DNA of 64,000 nucleotides, from NCBI GenBank assembly GCA_963714375.1, contig CAVQOG010000008.1, positions 434,001 to 498,000 on the forward strand. The letters are read 5' to 3'. Source of the DNA: UBA5794 sp963714375. Its GTDB lineage: Bacteria; Actinomycetota; Acidimicrobiia; Spongiisociales; UBA5794. The notes beneath the pieces were generated by a model, which saw only the letters and a list, made by a program, of their open reading frames with translations, was not told the DNA's origin and searched no databases. Made by a program: the position numbers and the translations under genes. Positions 49,907 to 58,166 of this stretch are shown one piece after another; position 1 is the stretch's first letter; every line of letters begins with the position of its first letter.

Positions 49907-49950
49907 CTCCGAAGACTCGAACCTTTCGCCCGCTTCTACAATGACGGTCG

Positions 49951-50583
49951 ATGCCATCCAAGGTCCCCATCGCGGTTCTGATCTCAGGGAGTGGGACGAA
50001 CCTTCAAGCCCTCCTTGATGCGTCCGCTGACCCTGCATTCGGCTGCCGCATCGTCGGCGTCGTGTCAGACCGGCCCGAGGCCTATGGACTGACCCGGGCA
50101 CAAAACGCAGGCATCGAGACGGCCGTCGTTGAGTGGTCGAAGTACGGAAGCAGGGAAGACTTCACCGACGCCGTGGTCGATGTGTCGGTCATGCTTGGCG
50201 CGGATGCTCTCGTCCTCGCGGGATTCATGCGCATCCTCTCGCCACGAGCGATTGAACGGTTCCCAAACGCGATCTTGAACACGCATCCGTCGCTGCTCCC
50301 CCTTTTTCCCGGCGCCCAAGCAATCGAGGACACCCTTGCAGCTGGCGTCGCCAGCACCGGCGTGACGGTCCACTTCGTCGACGAACTGGTCGATCACGGG
50401 CCGATTATTGCCAAGCGAACCGTTGCGGTGATGCCGAACGACGATGTCGGCGCGTTGCGTCTCCGTATCCAGGAGGCCGAACACAGGCTGTACCCCGAGG
50501 TGGTCGATGCCTTCGGACGTGGGGAGATCTCCGTGAGTGAAGGCAAAGTGGAGTGGCGCCGCGTTGAGGAGGCGGTTTCGTGA
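49951..50583 (+). CDS. purN: Phosphoribosylglycinamide formyltransferase
   Basis: Transfers a formyl group from 10-formyl-THF to GAR in purine synthesis. The 210-residue protein has ISGSGTNLQALLDA near the N-terminus, LAGFMRILSP and the catalytic NTHPSLLPLFPG (about 110), then Asp in HFVDELVDHGPII. TACAAT ends 8 nt before the ATG (leaderless spacing). The stop overlaps purH by 4 nt. Confidence 0.95.
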   Translation: MPSKVPIAVLISGSGTNLQALLDASADPAFGCRIVGVVSDRPEAYGLTRAQNAGIETAVVEWSKYGSREDFTDAVVDVSVMLGADALVLAGFMRILSPRAIERFPNAILNTHPSLLPLFPGAQAIEDTLAAGVASTGVTVHFVDELVDHGPIIAKRTVAVMPNDDVGALRLRIQEAEHRLYPEVVDAFGRGEISVSEGKVEWRRVEEAVS

Positions 50584-52097
50584 CGAGGGTCCCGATCAAA
50601 CGGGCCTTGATCTCGGTCTCCGACAAGACCGATCTGAAACCGTTTGCCGTGCAGCTTGTTGAGCATGGCATCGAGATTGTGTCCTCGGGAGGAACTGCCG
50701 CCCACCTTGAGGAGGCAGGAATCCCGGTCACTCGTGTGTCGGCAGTGACCGGCGCGCCCGAGATGCTCGGGGGGCGGGTCAAGACCCTCCATCCACGGAT
50801 CCATGGCGGCATTCTGGCTGATCCAGACCGCTCTGATCACCGAACCGACCTCGGTGATCTTGAGATCGAGCCATTCCAACTCGTCGTTGTGAATCTGTAT
50901 CCGTTCGAATCTACGGTGGCATCCGGTGCCGACCATGCAACGGCCATCGAGAACATCGACATCGGAGGCCCAACGCTGATCCGTGCCGCAGCCAAGAACC
51001 ATGCCTGGGTTGCTGTTGTCGTGGCACCGGATCGATACAACGACATCATCGACGCGATCGCCGATGGTGGCACGACGGCCGAGCTGCGCCTCAACCTTGC
51101 ACGGGAGGCCTTCTATCGAACGGCTCGCTACGACGCTGCGATCGTCAACTGGCTTGAGGAAACGGACGGTGAACGACAGGTCTTTGCACTCAGGAAGCAG
51201 CGTGACCTTCGGTACGGAGAGAACCCCCAACAAGCTGCTGGGCTATACGCAGCCGATGATGCCGACGGCTGGTGGGTGCACGCCGACCAGGTCCAGGGCA
51301 AGGAGATGTCGTTCAACAACTATGCCGATGCCGACGCGGCGTGGAGGCTCGTCAATCACTTGCCAGACACGTCGGTTGCGGTTCTCAAACACATGAATGC
51401 CTGTGGTGCCGCAACCGGCGACTCCATGTACCAAGCGTTCTCGAAGGCATGGGAATGTGACCCGATCTCGGCTTTTGGTGGTGTCATCGCACTCAACGGA
51501 GAGCTTGATTCCGAAACCGCAGAGGCCATTGCCTCCTTTTTCGTCGAGATCGTGCTCGCACCATCCATCACCGAGGGCGCTGCAGAGATCCTTTCCTCGA
51601 AAAAGAACCTCAGAGTGTTGATTGCGACTGCTCCTTCGCCGCATGCGACCGATGTGCGGACGATCGACGACGGCTTCCTCGTTCAGAAACGGGACGGGAC
51701 TCCGACCGACTCGCAGCAGTGGGTTGTCAAGACCCGTGAGCCGACCGATCGCGAGCGCGCTGATCTGGAGTTTGCATGGATCGTGTGCGCGCACACCAAG
51801 TCGAATGCGATCGTCCTTGTGAAGGATGGAGCGGCCATTGGCGTTGGAGCTGGCGATCAGTCCCGGGTCGGAGCAGCCGAACGCGCCCTCGCACGGGCGG
51901 GAGATCGGGCGCCTGGGTCTGTGTGTGCGTCGGATGCATTCTTTCCTTTCCGCGATGGGCCCGATGCCCTCGCCGCTGCGGGAATCACCGCGATCGTCGA
52001 GCCGGGAGGTTCGGTCCGTGATGACGAGGTCGTGGAGTCAGCCACCGAGCACGATGTAGCCTTGCTATTCACCGGACAAAGGCATTTCAGACATTGA
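50580..52097 (+). CDS. purH: Bifunctional AICAR transformylase/IMP cyclohydrolase
   Basis: Catalyses the last two steps to IMP. The 505-residue protein has an N-terminal MGS-like cyclohydrolase (RALISVSDKTDLKPFA, GGRVKTLHPRIHGGIL, about 1-190) and a C-terminal transformylase with the Lys/His region VLKHMNACGAATG, RYGENPQQAAGLY and FFPFRDGPD. GTG start overlaps purN. The stop overlaps folD by 4 nt, linking purines to one-carbon supply. Confidence 0.95.
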   Translation: MTRVPIKRALISVSDKTDLKPFAVQLVEHGIEIVSSGGTAAHLEEAGIPVTRVSAVTGAPEMLGGRVKTLHPRIHGGILADPDRSDHRTDLGDLEIEPFQLVVVNLYPFESTVASGADHATAIENIDIGGPTLIRAAAKNHAWVAVVVAPDRYNDIIDAIADGGTTAELRLNLAREAFYRTARYDAAIVNWLEETDGERQVFALRKQRDLRYGENPQQAAGLYAADDADGWWVHADQVQGKEMSFNNYADADAAWRLVNHLPDTSVAVLKHMNACGAATGDSMYQAFSKAWECDPISAFGGVIALNGELDSETAEAIASFFVEIVLAPSITEGAAEILSSKKNLRVLIATAPSPHATDVRTIDDGFLVQKRDGTPTDSQQWVVKTREPTDRERADLEFAWIVCAHTKSNAIVLVKDGAAIGVGAGDQSRVGAAERALARAGDRAPGSVCASDAFFPFRDGPDALAAAGITAIVEPGGSVRDDEVVESATEHDVALLFTGQRHFRH

Positions 52098-52948
52098 GCG
52101 CGCAGATTCTCTCAGGAAAGACGGTCGCCGACGCGGTCAAGGCAAGAGTTCGCAGCGATGTTGCGGCTCTCAAGGAGCGAGGCATCGATGTCGGACTCGC
52201 AACGATTCTCGTCGGTGACGACCCTGCGTCACACACCTATGTGCGGTTCAAGCACAAGGATGCCGAGGAAGTCGGCATCGCGTCGATCGATGTGAAGCTC
52301 GCTGCTGACATCACGCAGGATCAGGTGTTCGCCGCTGTCGATGATCTCAATGCGCGTGCTGATGTGAGTGGCATGATCGTGCAGCTGCCGCTTCCTGACC
52401 ACCTCGACGGTGAAGCCGCGGTCGAGCGGGTCCTGCCAACAAAGGACGCCGACGGTCTCCATCCCTTCAACCTCGGTCGGCTTCTCCTTGACAAGCCTGC
52501 ACCGCTCCCGGCTACTCCTTCAGGGGTCATGACAATCTTGGATCATTACGGCATCGATGTCTCGGGTATGACCGCTGTTGTCGTCGGACGATCCTTCCTC
52601 GTCGGGCGCCCGATGGCGCTCATGCTTGGGGCAAAGGGCGTCGACGCAACGGTCATTCAGGCCCATTCGCGGACACCGGACCTCGCCGAGGTCTGCCGAT
52701 CCGCCGACCTACTCATCACCGCGGTCGGTCGGCCGGGCATGTTCGATGCGTCTTATGTCAAGCCGGGAGCGATCGTCATTGATGTCGGAACAAACCGAAC
52801 CGACGATGGCCTCGTCGGAGACGTAGCATTTGACGAGGTAGTCGAGATCGCTGGGGCGATCACACCGGTGCCGGGGGGTGTCGGGCCGATGACGAGAGCA
52901 TCCCTCCTCACCAACACAGTGGCTCTCGCAACGGCGGCGGCGTCGTAG
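52094..52948 (+). CDS. folD: Methylene-THF dehydrogenase/cyclohydrolase
   Basis: Makes 10-formyl-THF, the cofactor of PurN and PurH. The 284-residue protein has LATILVGDDPASHTYVRFKH (with Tyr and Lys of the active site), VQLPLPDHL, and the NADP-binding GRSFLVGRPMALMLGAKG. It starts with TTG overlapping the purH stop (TTGA), an unusual codon supported by the coupling and by the family N-terminus (AQILSGKTVADAV). Confidence 0.94.
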   Translation: MSAQILSGKTVADAVKARVRSDVAALKERGIDVGLATILVGDDPASHTYVRFKHKDAEEVGIASIDVKLAADITQDQVFAAVDDLNARADVSGMIVQLPLPDHLDGEAAVERVLPTKDADGLHPFNLGRLLLDKPAPLPATPSGVMTILDHYGIDVSGMTAVVVGRSFLVGRPMALMLGAKGVDATVIQAHSRTPDLAEVCRSADLLITAVGRPGMFDASYVKPGAIVIDVGTNRTDDGLVGDVAFDEVVEIAGAITPVPGGVGPMTRASLLTNTVALATAAAS

Positions 52949-53001
52949 GGCATCGATAACCAGCCGAACAGATTCAACAAGCAACACCACGGAGAGAACC
53001 G

Positions 53002-54204
53002 ATGGCCGAAGCCATAACGAAAAACGAAACCGGTCTGAACGTCCCGAACAACCCAATCATCCCCTTTATCGAGGGAGATGGCATCGGTCCCGACATCTGG
53101 GCGGCCGCTCAGAATGTGTTAAATGCTGCCGTTGCCAACGCCTACAACGGTGATCGTGAGATCGCATGGGTCGAGGTTCTTGCAGGAGAGAAGGCCTTCA
53201 CCGAGACGGGTGAGTGGCTCCCCGATGCCACCGTTGATTCCTTTCGTCAGCACCTTGTCGGGATCAAGGGTCCGCTGACAACGCCCATCGGTGGTGGAAT
53301 CCGGAGCCTGAATGTGGCGCTCCGCCAGATCCTCGATCTGTATGTGTGTCTGCGTCCTGTCCGCTGGTACACGGGCGTTCCCTCGCCTGTCAAGCGTCCA
53401 GAGGACGTCGACATGGTGATCTTCCGAGAGAACACCGAGGATGTGTACGCGGGAAAGGAACTTGAGGCCGGAACAGAGGGCGCAGCGAAGCTGCTTGCCT
53501 TTCTCGACGAGGAGTACGGCTGGGAGATCAGGCCAGATTCGGGTCTCGGCATCAAGCCCATCTCCGAAACCGGGAGCAAGCGCCTGATCGCGGCAGCCAT
53601 CCAGTATGCGCTCGACCAAAACCGGGACTCAGTGACCCTTGTGCACAAGGGCAACATCATGAAGTTCACCGAGGGTGCCTTCCGAGAGTGGGGCTACGAG
53701 GTTGTTCGGGAGCGGTTCTCCGATGTGGCCGTCGGATGGGAGGATTGCAACGGCGATCCCGGGGACAGATTGCTCGTGAAGGATGTCATAGCCGACGCCT
53801 TCCTCCAGCAGATACTGACGCGGCCTGCTGAGTACGACGTGATCGCCACGATGAACCTCAACGGCGACTACATCTCAGACGCGCTCGCTGCCCAGGTTGG
53901 GGGTATCGGGATAGCGCCCGGAGGGAACATCAACTACGACTCCGGTATCGCGATCTTTGAAGCAACGCACGGCACGGCACCGAAGTACACCGGGATGGAC
54001 AAGGTGAACCCGGGTTCAATCATCCTGTCAGGCGAGATGATGTTTCGCTATCTCGGATGGAACGAAGCTGCTGATCTGATCGTGAATGGCATGGAGGCAG
54101 CGATCAGCGACAAGATTGTGACCTACGACTTCGCCCGCCTCATGGATGGTGCGACCGAGGTCAAGTGCAGCGAGTTTGGCCAAGCAGTCGTAGAACGAAT
54201 GTAG
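53002..54204 (+). CDS. icd: Isocitrate dehydrogenase (NADP), homodimeric type
   Basis: Oxidises isocitrate to 2-oxoglutarate. The 400-residue protein resembles the E. coli enzyme: IPFIEGDGIGPDIW, GGGIRSLNVALRQ (the serine that E. coli phosphorylates lies in IRSLN), RPVRWYTGVPSPVKRPED, and the NADP-side EATHGTAPKYTGMDKVNPGS. Many actinobacteria have instead the large monomeric form. A family A repeat follows the stop. Confidence 0.94.
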   Translation: MAEAITKNETGLNVPNNPIIPFIEGDGIGPDIWAAAQNVLNAAVANAYNGDREIAWVEVLAGEKAFTETGEWLPDATVDSFRQHLVGIKGPLTTPIGGGIRSLNVALRQILDLYVCLRPVRWYTGVPSPVKRPEDVDMVIFRENTEDVYAGKELEAGTEGAAKLLAFLDEEYGWEIRPDSGLGIKPISETGSKRLIAAAIQYALDQNRDSVTLVHKGNIMKFTEGAFREWGYEVVRERFSDVAVGWEDCNGDPGDRLLVKDVIADAFLQQILTRPAEYDVIATMNLNGDYISDALAAQVGGIGIAPGGNINYDSGIAIFEATHGTAPKYTGMDKVNPGSIILSGEMMFRYLGWNEAADLIVNGMEAAISDKIVTYDFARLMDGATEVKCSEFGQAVVERM

Positions 54205-54264
54205 ATAGGAGCTTTCAGCTTTCGGCTTACAGCTTCCAGCAAGAAGTTGTACGCCGAAAGCTGA
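54205..54264 (+). repeat. Heptad repeat family A, copy 6
   Basis: AGCTTTC, AGCTTTC, GGCTTAC, AGCTTCC, AGC, then after 11 nt a short reverse unit (GCCGAAAGCTGAC). It starts just after the icd stop and fills most of the 80-nt gap to mdh, ending near its Shine-Dalgarno. Confidence 0.75.
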
Positions 54265-54284
54265 CATACGAAAGGAGTCACACG

Positions 54285-55220
54285 ATGAGCAAAGTGACAG
54301 TGGTGGGAGCAGGGAAGTACGGATCGACGACCGTACAGCGGATAGCTGAGTGGGACATTGTTGATGAGGTCGTGATGACTGACATCGTCGAAGGGCTCCC
54401 ACAGGGCCTTGCCCTTGACATGAACCAATCCCGGCCAGTCCTCGGATACCGCACGATGGTTACGGGGACGAACGACTATGCCGATACCGCAGACTCCGAC
54501 GTGGTTGTGATCACGGCGGGGCTGCCGCGCAAGCCGGGCATGAGTCGTATGGATCTGCTCGGGGTCAACGCCAAGATCGTCAAGGCCGTCACCGTGGAGA
54601 TCGTGAAGCATTCTCCCAACGCGGTCATCATCGTGGTTACCAACCCACTGGATCAGATGACAACGCTTTGTGCCGATGTGTCCGGCTTCCCGAAGGGTCG
54701 GGTGCTCGGGCAGGCTGGGATGCTCGACAGCGCCCGATTTGCCCACTTCATCAGCGAGGCATCCGGTGCCGACATCCTCGATGTCACCGCTGTCACGCTC
54801 GGTTCCCATGGCGAGACGATGGTCCCTGTTCCCTCAATGTGCACAATCGGGGACACACCGATCAGCGAGGTCCTTGATGCTGGAACCATCGATGAACTCG
54901 TCGAACGTACTCGAAACGGGGGAGCAGAGATCGTCGCGTTCCTCAAGACGGGATCTGCCTACTACGCACCGTCGGCCGCCGCAGCTTCGATGGTGAAGGC
55001 TGTCATCGACGACCAGGGCGCCGAGATGCCCGTCTGCGCGTGGATGGAGGGTCAATACGGGATATCCGACGTGTACCTCGGCGTGATTGCCAGACTCGGT
55101 GCCAACGGGGTCGAAGAAGTGCTTGAAGTTCCGCTCACCGATGTCGAACGAGCAGGACTTGCCGAGGCCGCCATTGCCGTCGCCGAAAAGGTCGCCGATC
55201 TCGAGCACATCGAGTATTAG
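54285..55220 (+). CDS. mdh: Malate dehydrogenase, LDH-like type
   Basis: Oxidises malate to oxaloacetate. The 311-residue protein has GAGKYGSTTVQRI (NAD loop, about 7-19), ITAGLPRKPGMSRMDLL with the substrate arginines, GQAGMLDSARFAHFI and catalytic His in TLGSHGETMVPV. GAAAGGAG precedes ATG 54285. The reading frame stays open upstream through a family A repeat, which could mislead automated start calls. Confidence 0.95.
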   Translation: MSKVTVVGAGKYGSTTVQRIAEWDIVDEVVMTDIVEGLPQGLALDMNQSRPVLGYRTMVTGTNDYADTADSDVVVITAGLPRKPGMSRMDLLGVNAKIVKAVTVEIVKHSPNAVIIVVTNPLDQMTTLCADVSGFPKGRVLGQAGMLDSARFAHFISEASGADILDVTAVTLGSHGETMVPVPSMCTIGDTPISEVLDAGTIDELVERTRNGGAEIVAFLKTGSAYYAPSAAAASMVKAVIDDQGAEMPVCAWMEGQYGISDVYLGVIARLGANGVEEVLEVPLTDVERAGLAEAAIAVAEKVADLEHIEY

Positions 55221-55341
55221 TGGTCTGTCCACAAGCCACGAATCGAGGCGCGACACATCGGAAAGAGGTGGGTTCGGGTGCCGGCGCGAAGCGCGAAAAC
55301 GAGGTCTCACGTCGTGCACGAATCGGTAGAAAGCCGTATTG

Positions 55342-55371
55342 TTGCTGATGTGGCGGGTGCTGGGGTAGAGT
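55342..55371 (+). promoter_or_regulatory. Candidate hup promoter
   Basis: TTGCTG (55342-55347), 18-nt spacer, TAGAGT (55366-55371). The leader would be about 46 nt, with GAGGAGG before the GTG start. Confidence 0.5.
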
Positions 55372-55423
55372 TACACCCGTGTTATTCGTTCCACGACCGT
55401 CGTGGACATGAGGAGGTTTTCCA

Positions 55424-55702
55424 GTGAACAAGGGTGAACTCATTGAAGCAGTGGCTCGCAATACCGGCGAGTCGAAGGCTTTGGCTGAGAAGATGGTGAA
55501 CGAGACGCTTGACGTGATCGTCAGCGGTGTCGTCATGTCGGGCAAGGTACAGATAACGGGATTCGGTACATTCGAAGCCCGCAACCGTGCAGCTCGCGTG
55601 GCCCGGAACCCACAGACGGGGGCTCCGATCAACGTCGCGGCAACCAGGGTTCCAGCATTCAAAGCTGGCAAGTCCTTCAAGGATGCTGTCAAGCCAGGCT
55701 GA
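55424..55702 (+). CDS. hup: DNA-binding protein HU
   Basis: A histone-like architectural protein. The 92 residues begin MNKGELIEAVARNTGESKAL and hold the HU signature GFGTFEARNRAARVARNPQTG (about 46-66) and the end PAFKAGKSFKDAV. There is no Lys/Ala-rich tail as in mycobacterial HupB. GTG 55424 follows GAGGAGG by 8 nt. Confidence 0.96.
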   Translation: MNKGELIEAVARNTGESKALAEKMVNETLDVIVSGVVMSGKVQITGFGTFEARNRAARVARNPQTGAPINVAATRVPAFKAGKSFKDAVKPG

Positions 55703-55721
55703 ACGAAGCAATCAAAACGAG

Positions 55722-55749
55722 GAAAGCCGCCCAACTGGGCGGCTTTCTT
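55722..55749 (+). terminator. Terminator after hup
   Basis: GAAAGCCGCCC-AACT-GGGCGGCTTTC then TT, a strong stem ending in T-rich sequence, 20 nt after the hup stop. Confidence 0.88.
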
Positions 55750-55757
55750 CATATCTG

Positions 55758-55800
55758 GGCTGTGAGCAGTAAGCAGCGAGCGAAGCGAGCCATTGAAGCT
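55758..55800 (-). repeat. Heptad repeat family A, copy 7 (reversed)
   Basis: On the minus strand the palindrome GCTCGCTTCGCTCGC is followed by TGCTTAC, TGCTCAC, AGCC. It lies directly after the hup terminator. The remaining 110 nt to the malic enzyme gene show nothing clear. Confidence 0.75.
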
Positions 55801-55911
55801 GCAGAGCCGACAGTCATTATGATCCACCATGTGTGTGTTCCCCGGCGCGAGTGATCGGCGCGGCGGTTCCCGTGAACCCATAAGTCAAAAGCCACTCACT
55901 GGAGCCATCAC

Positions 55912-57591
55912 ATGAACGCAAACCGGACGGTTGCCACATCGCTGCGGGGTCGAGCGCTTCTTGCCGAACCGAACCTGAACAAGTCGACCGCGTTCAGTGC
56001 CGCAGAACGGCGTGATCTCGCTATTGGGGGTCTGCTGCCTGACCGGATCGAGACTCTTGACGATCAGCTGGTGCGCACCGGACTTGAGTTTGATCGTCTT
56101 GAGGATGACTTGCAGCGCCACGTCTACCTGCGGGCTCTCCAGGACTACAACGAGGTGCTCTTCTATCGGTTTATCGGAGACAACCTTGCTGCGACTCTGC
56201 CGATCGTATACACACCGACGGTTGGGTTGGCGACCCAGCAGTTCAGCCGCATCTATCGGCGCCCCCGCGGGCTGTTTCTGTCATATTCCCAGCGGGACCG
56301 TATGACTGCACAGCTTGACGCGATCGATGGAGACGTGGATGTCATTGTGGTGACGGATGGCGGGCGGGTACTGGGACTCGGCGACCAGGGTGTGGGCGGC
56401 ATGGCGATATCCATCGGAAAGCTGAGCCTCTATAGCGTACTCGGTGGGATCGACCCGGTCCGAACACTCCCGATCATGCTCGATGTCGGTACCGACAACG
56501 AAGAGCTGCTCGACGATCCCAGCTACCTGGGTTGGCGCAACCCCAGAGTCGACGACGCCGCTTACAGCTCCTTCGTGGAACAGTTCGTTACGACGCTCGA
56601 CGAACGGTTCCCAGGCGTGTTGCTGCAGTGGGAGGATTTCGCGCAGCACAACGCCACGAGACTGCTCGACACCTACCGGCATCGGATCCTCAGCTTCAAC
56701 GACGATATCCAAGGCACCGCCGCGGTTGTACTGGCCACCATCTGGGCCGCGGTCCGATCCACTGGCACCTCGCTCGCTGAGCAACGATTCTGCATTGCCG
56801 GTGCGGGATCCGCTGGTACCGGGATCGCCTGGATGATCCGCGACTCCCTGGTCGCCAAGGGTGTTGCCGAACCACTCCGTCAACTGTTCCTGCTTGACAG
56901 CAAGGGTCTCATCCACGATCGCCGCGGTGATCTCAAACCGCACCAGGTGGACCTCGCTCACCCCTTCGGCGCAGTCGCCGACTGGGCGGGCGGTGACCGG
57001 CCCGTTGACCTGGCCACTGTTGTTGCCGAGAGCAGAGCGACAGTCTTGATCGGAGTTTCAGGCCAGCCGGCGACCTTCACCGCACCGATCGTCACCTCTA
57101 TGTTGGAGGCAACCGACCGGCCGATCATCATGCCGCTGTCCAACCCGACGAGCCGATCTGAAGCGACGCCTGCTGATCTGTTGGCGTGGACCAACGGTCG
57201 GGCCATCGTCGCGACCGGGAGCCCGTTCGAGGACGTGGTCCACGCCGGCGTGACTCACCGGATATCGCAGGCAAACAACGTCTATGTGTTCCCCGGCCTG
57301 GGTCTGGGTACCGTCGCCGTGGGGGCGACTGAAGTGAGTGACCGGATGCTGATGGCCGCGGCCTCCGCGGTCACCGATGCTTCTGTCGATGTCTCGCCGA
57401 ATGACGGAATCCTGCCACCGATCGATGACGTCTCATTTGTCAGCACCCGAATCGCGGCGGCCGTCGCTCACGCTGCAGTCGAAGATGGACTTGCCAACGA
57501 GATGTCCACCGCCGAGATCGACCGACGAATTGCAGCCCACCATTGGTCGCCGGTATATCCCGACGTCACCGCCATCAATTCACCCCAGTGA
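55912..57591 (+). CDS. maeA: NAD-dependent malic enzyme
   Basis: Decarboxylates malate to pyruvate. The 559-residue protein has the large MaeA/SfcA architecture: LNKSTAFSAAERRDL, PIVYTPTVGLATQQF (catalytic Tyr), VTDGGRVLGLGDQGVGGMAI, metal ligands in SFNDDIQGTAAVVLA, and the NAD loop AGAGSAGTGIA (about 302). ATG 55912 follows a weak GGAG-like site. It shares its TGA with the start of a reversed family A repeat. Confidence 0.93.
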   Translation: MNANRTVATSLRGRALLAEPNLNKSTAFSAAERRDLAIGGLLPDRIETLDDQLVRTGLEFDRLEDDLQRHVYLRALQDYNEVLFYRFIGDNLAATLPIVYTPTVGLATQQFSRIYRRPRGLFLSYSQRDRMTAQLDAIDGDVDVIVVTDGGRVLGLGDQGVGGMAISIGKLSLYSVLGGIDPVRTLPIMLDVGTDNEELLDDPSYLGWRNPRVDDAAYSSFVEQFVTTLDERFPGVLLQWEDFAQHNATRLLDTYRHRILSFNDDIQGTAAVVLATIWAAVRSTGTSLAEQRFCIAGAGSAGTGIAWMIRDSLVAKGVAEPLRQLFLLDSKGLIHDRRGDLKPHQVDLAHPFGAVADWAGGDRPVDLATVVAESRATVLIGVSGQPATFTAPIVTSMLEATDRPIIMPLSNPTSRSEATPADLLAWTNGRAIVATGSPFEDVVHAGVTHRISQANNVYVFPGLGLGTVAVGATEVSDRMLMAAASAVTDASVDVSPNDGILPPIDDVSFVSTRIAAAVAHAAVEDGLANEMSTAEIDRRIAAHHWSPVYPDVTAINSPQ

Positions 57592-57631
57592 GCTGAAAGC
57601 TGTGAGCTGTAAGCAGCGAGCGAAGCGAGCC
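57589..57631 (-). repeat. Heptad repeat family A, copy 8 (reversed)
   Basis: On the minus strand GCTCGCTTCGCTCGC, TGCTTAC, AGCTCAC, AGCTTTC, AGCTCAC. It exactly spans the gap between two convergent stop codons: the malic-enzyme TGA (57589-57591) and the SCP2 stop (57632-57634). Confidence 0.85.
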
Positions 57632-58015
57632 CTAATACTCCACGTCGAGCCCGGAGAGAACCCGCGCATATTCATTGATGACTGACTGGTGCATCATGAT
57701 CTTGGCCATGTTGCCGCCCACTTTGATCTTCCCGGTCATAAATGCCATCTGGACATTCAATTCGCCCTTTGAGATGGCCTTTGACGTCTCGAAGTCGCTG
57801 CCGACGGTGACATCGGCCGCTTCGTTGGCGCCCATGGCCGTGTCAACAACGCCGTCTTTGATCGAGAGGTAATAGGAGACATCGCCGCTTGGGGTACCCG
57901 AAACGTCGAACTGTGCGTTGAGTTCGACACCGACGATGGCGCTTTGGAAGCCTGGGTCGGATGTGAGAGCTGCCTTTGCCGCCGCAAAGTGCTCGTCGCT
58001 GAGGAAGGTGGCCAC
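57632..58015 (-). CDS. SCP2 sterol-binding-fold protein
   Basis: A 127-residue SCP2-like protein. It begins MATFLSDEHFAAAKAALTSD and has the fold's hydrophobic strands (YYLSIKDGVVDTAMG, ADVTVGSDFETSKAISKGEL, AFMTGKIKVGGNMAKIM). The family binds lipids or acyl chains; actinobacterial copies are often linked to fatty-acid or sterol catabolism, with no such genes here. Function unknown. Confidence 0.82.
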   Translation of the reverse strand: MATFLSDEHFAAAKAALTSDPGFQSAIVGVELNAQFDVSGTPSGDVSYYLSIKDGVVDTAMGANEAADVTVGSDFETSKAISKGELNVQMAFMTGKIKVGGNMAKIMMHQSVINEYARVLSGLDVEY

Positions 58016-58061
58016 TGGGTGTCCTTTCGGGGGGTTACCTGACAGAAGTCTACCGAGAACG

Positions 58062-58108
58062 GGAACCCGACTACGTCGGGTTCCTTGGGAATCCAGCAGC
58101 TGGATTCC
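58062..58108 (+). repeat. Palindrome family D, copy 3, and adjacent hairpin
   Basis: GGAACCCGAC-TAC-GTCGGGTTCC (58062-58084, 10-bp stem) is followed by GGAATCCAG-CAG-CTGGATTCC (58088-58108, 9-bp stem). Both are perfect. They lie between the SCP2 start and the sdhB stop, so either may end the sdh transcript. Confidence 0.8.
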
Positions 58109-58127
58109 ACGAAGTCAGAGGTCAGAA

Positions 58128-58166
58128 GGCTGAAAGCTGTGAGCTGATAGCCGCGAGCGCAGCGAG
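58128..58166 (-). repeat. Heptad repeat family A, copy 9 (reversed)
   Basis: On the minus strand GCTCGCTGCGCTCGC, then GGCTATC, AGCTCAC, AGCTTTC, AGCC. It begins on the base after the sdhB stop codon. Confidence 0.8.

Noticed and set aside
54165..54284. 40-codon N-terminal extension of mdh
   Set aside because: The frame is open only because the family A repeat has no stop in it; GAAAGGAG and the family N-terminus place the start at 54285.
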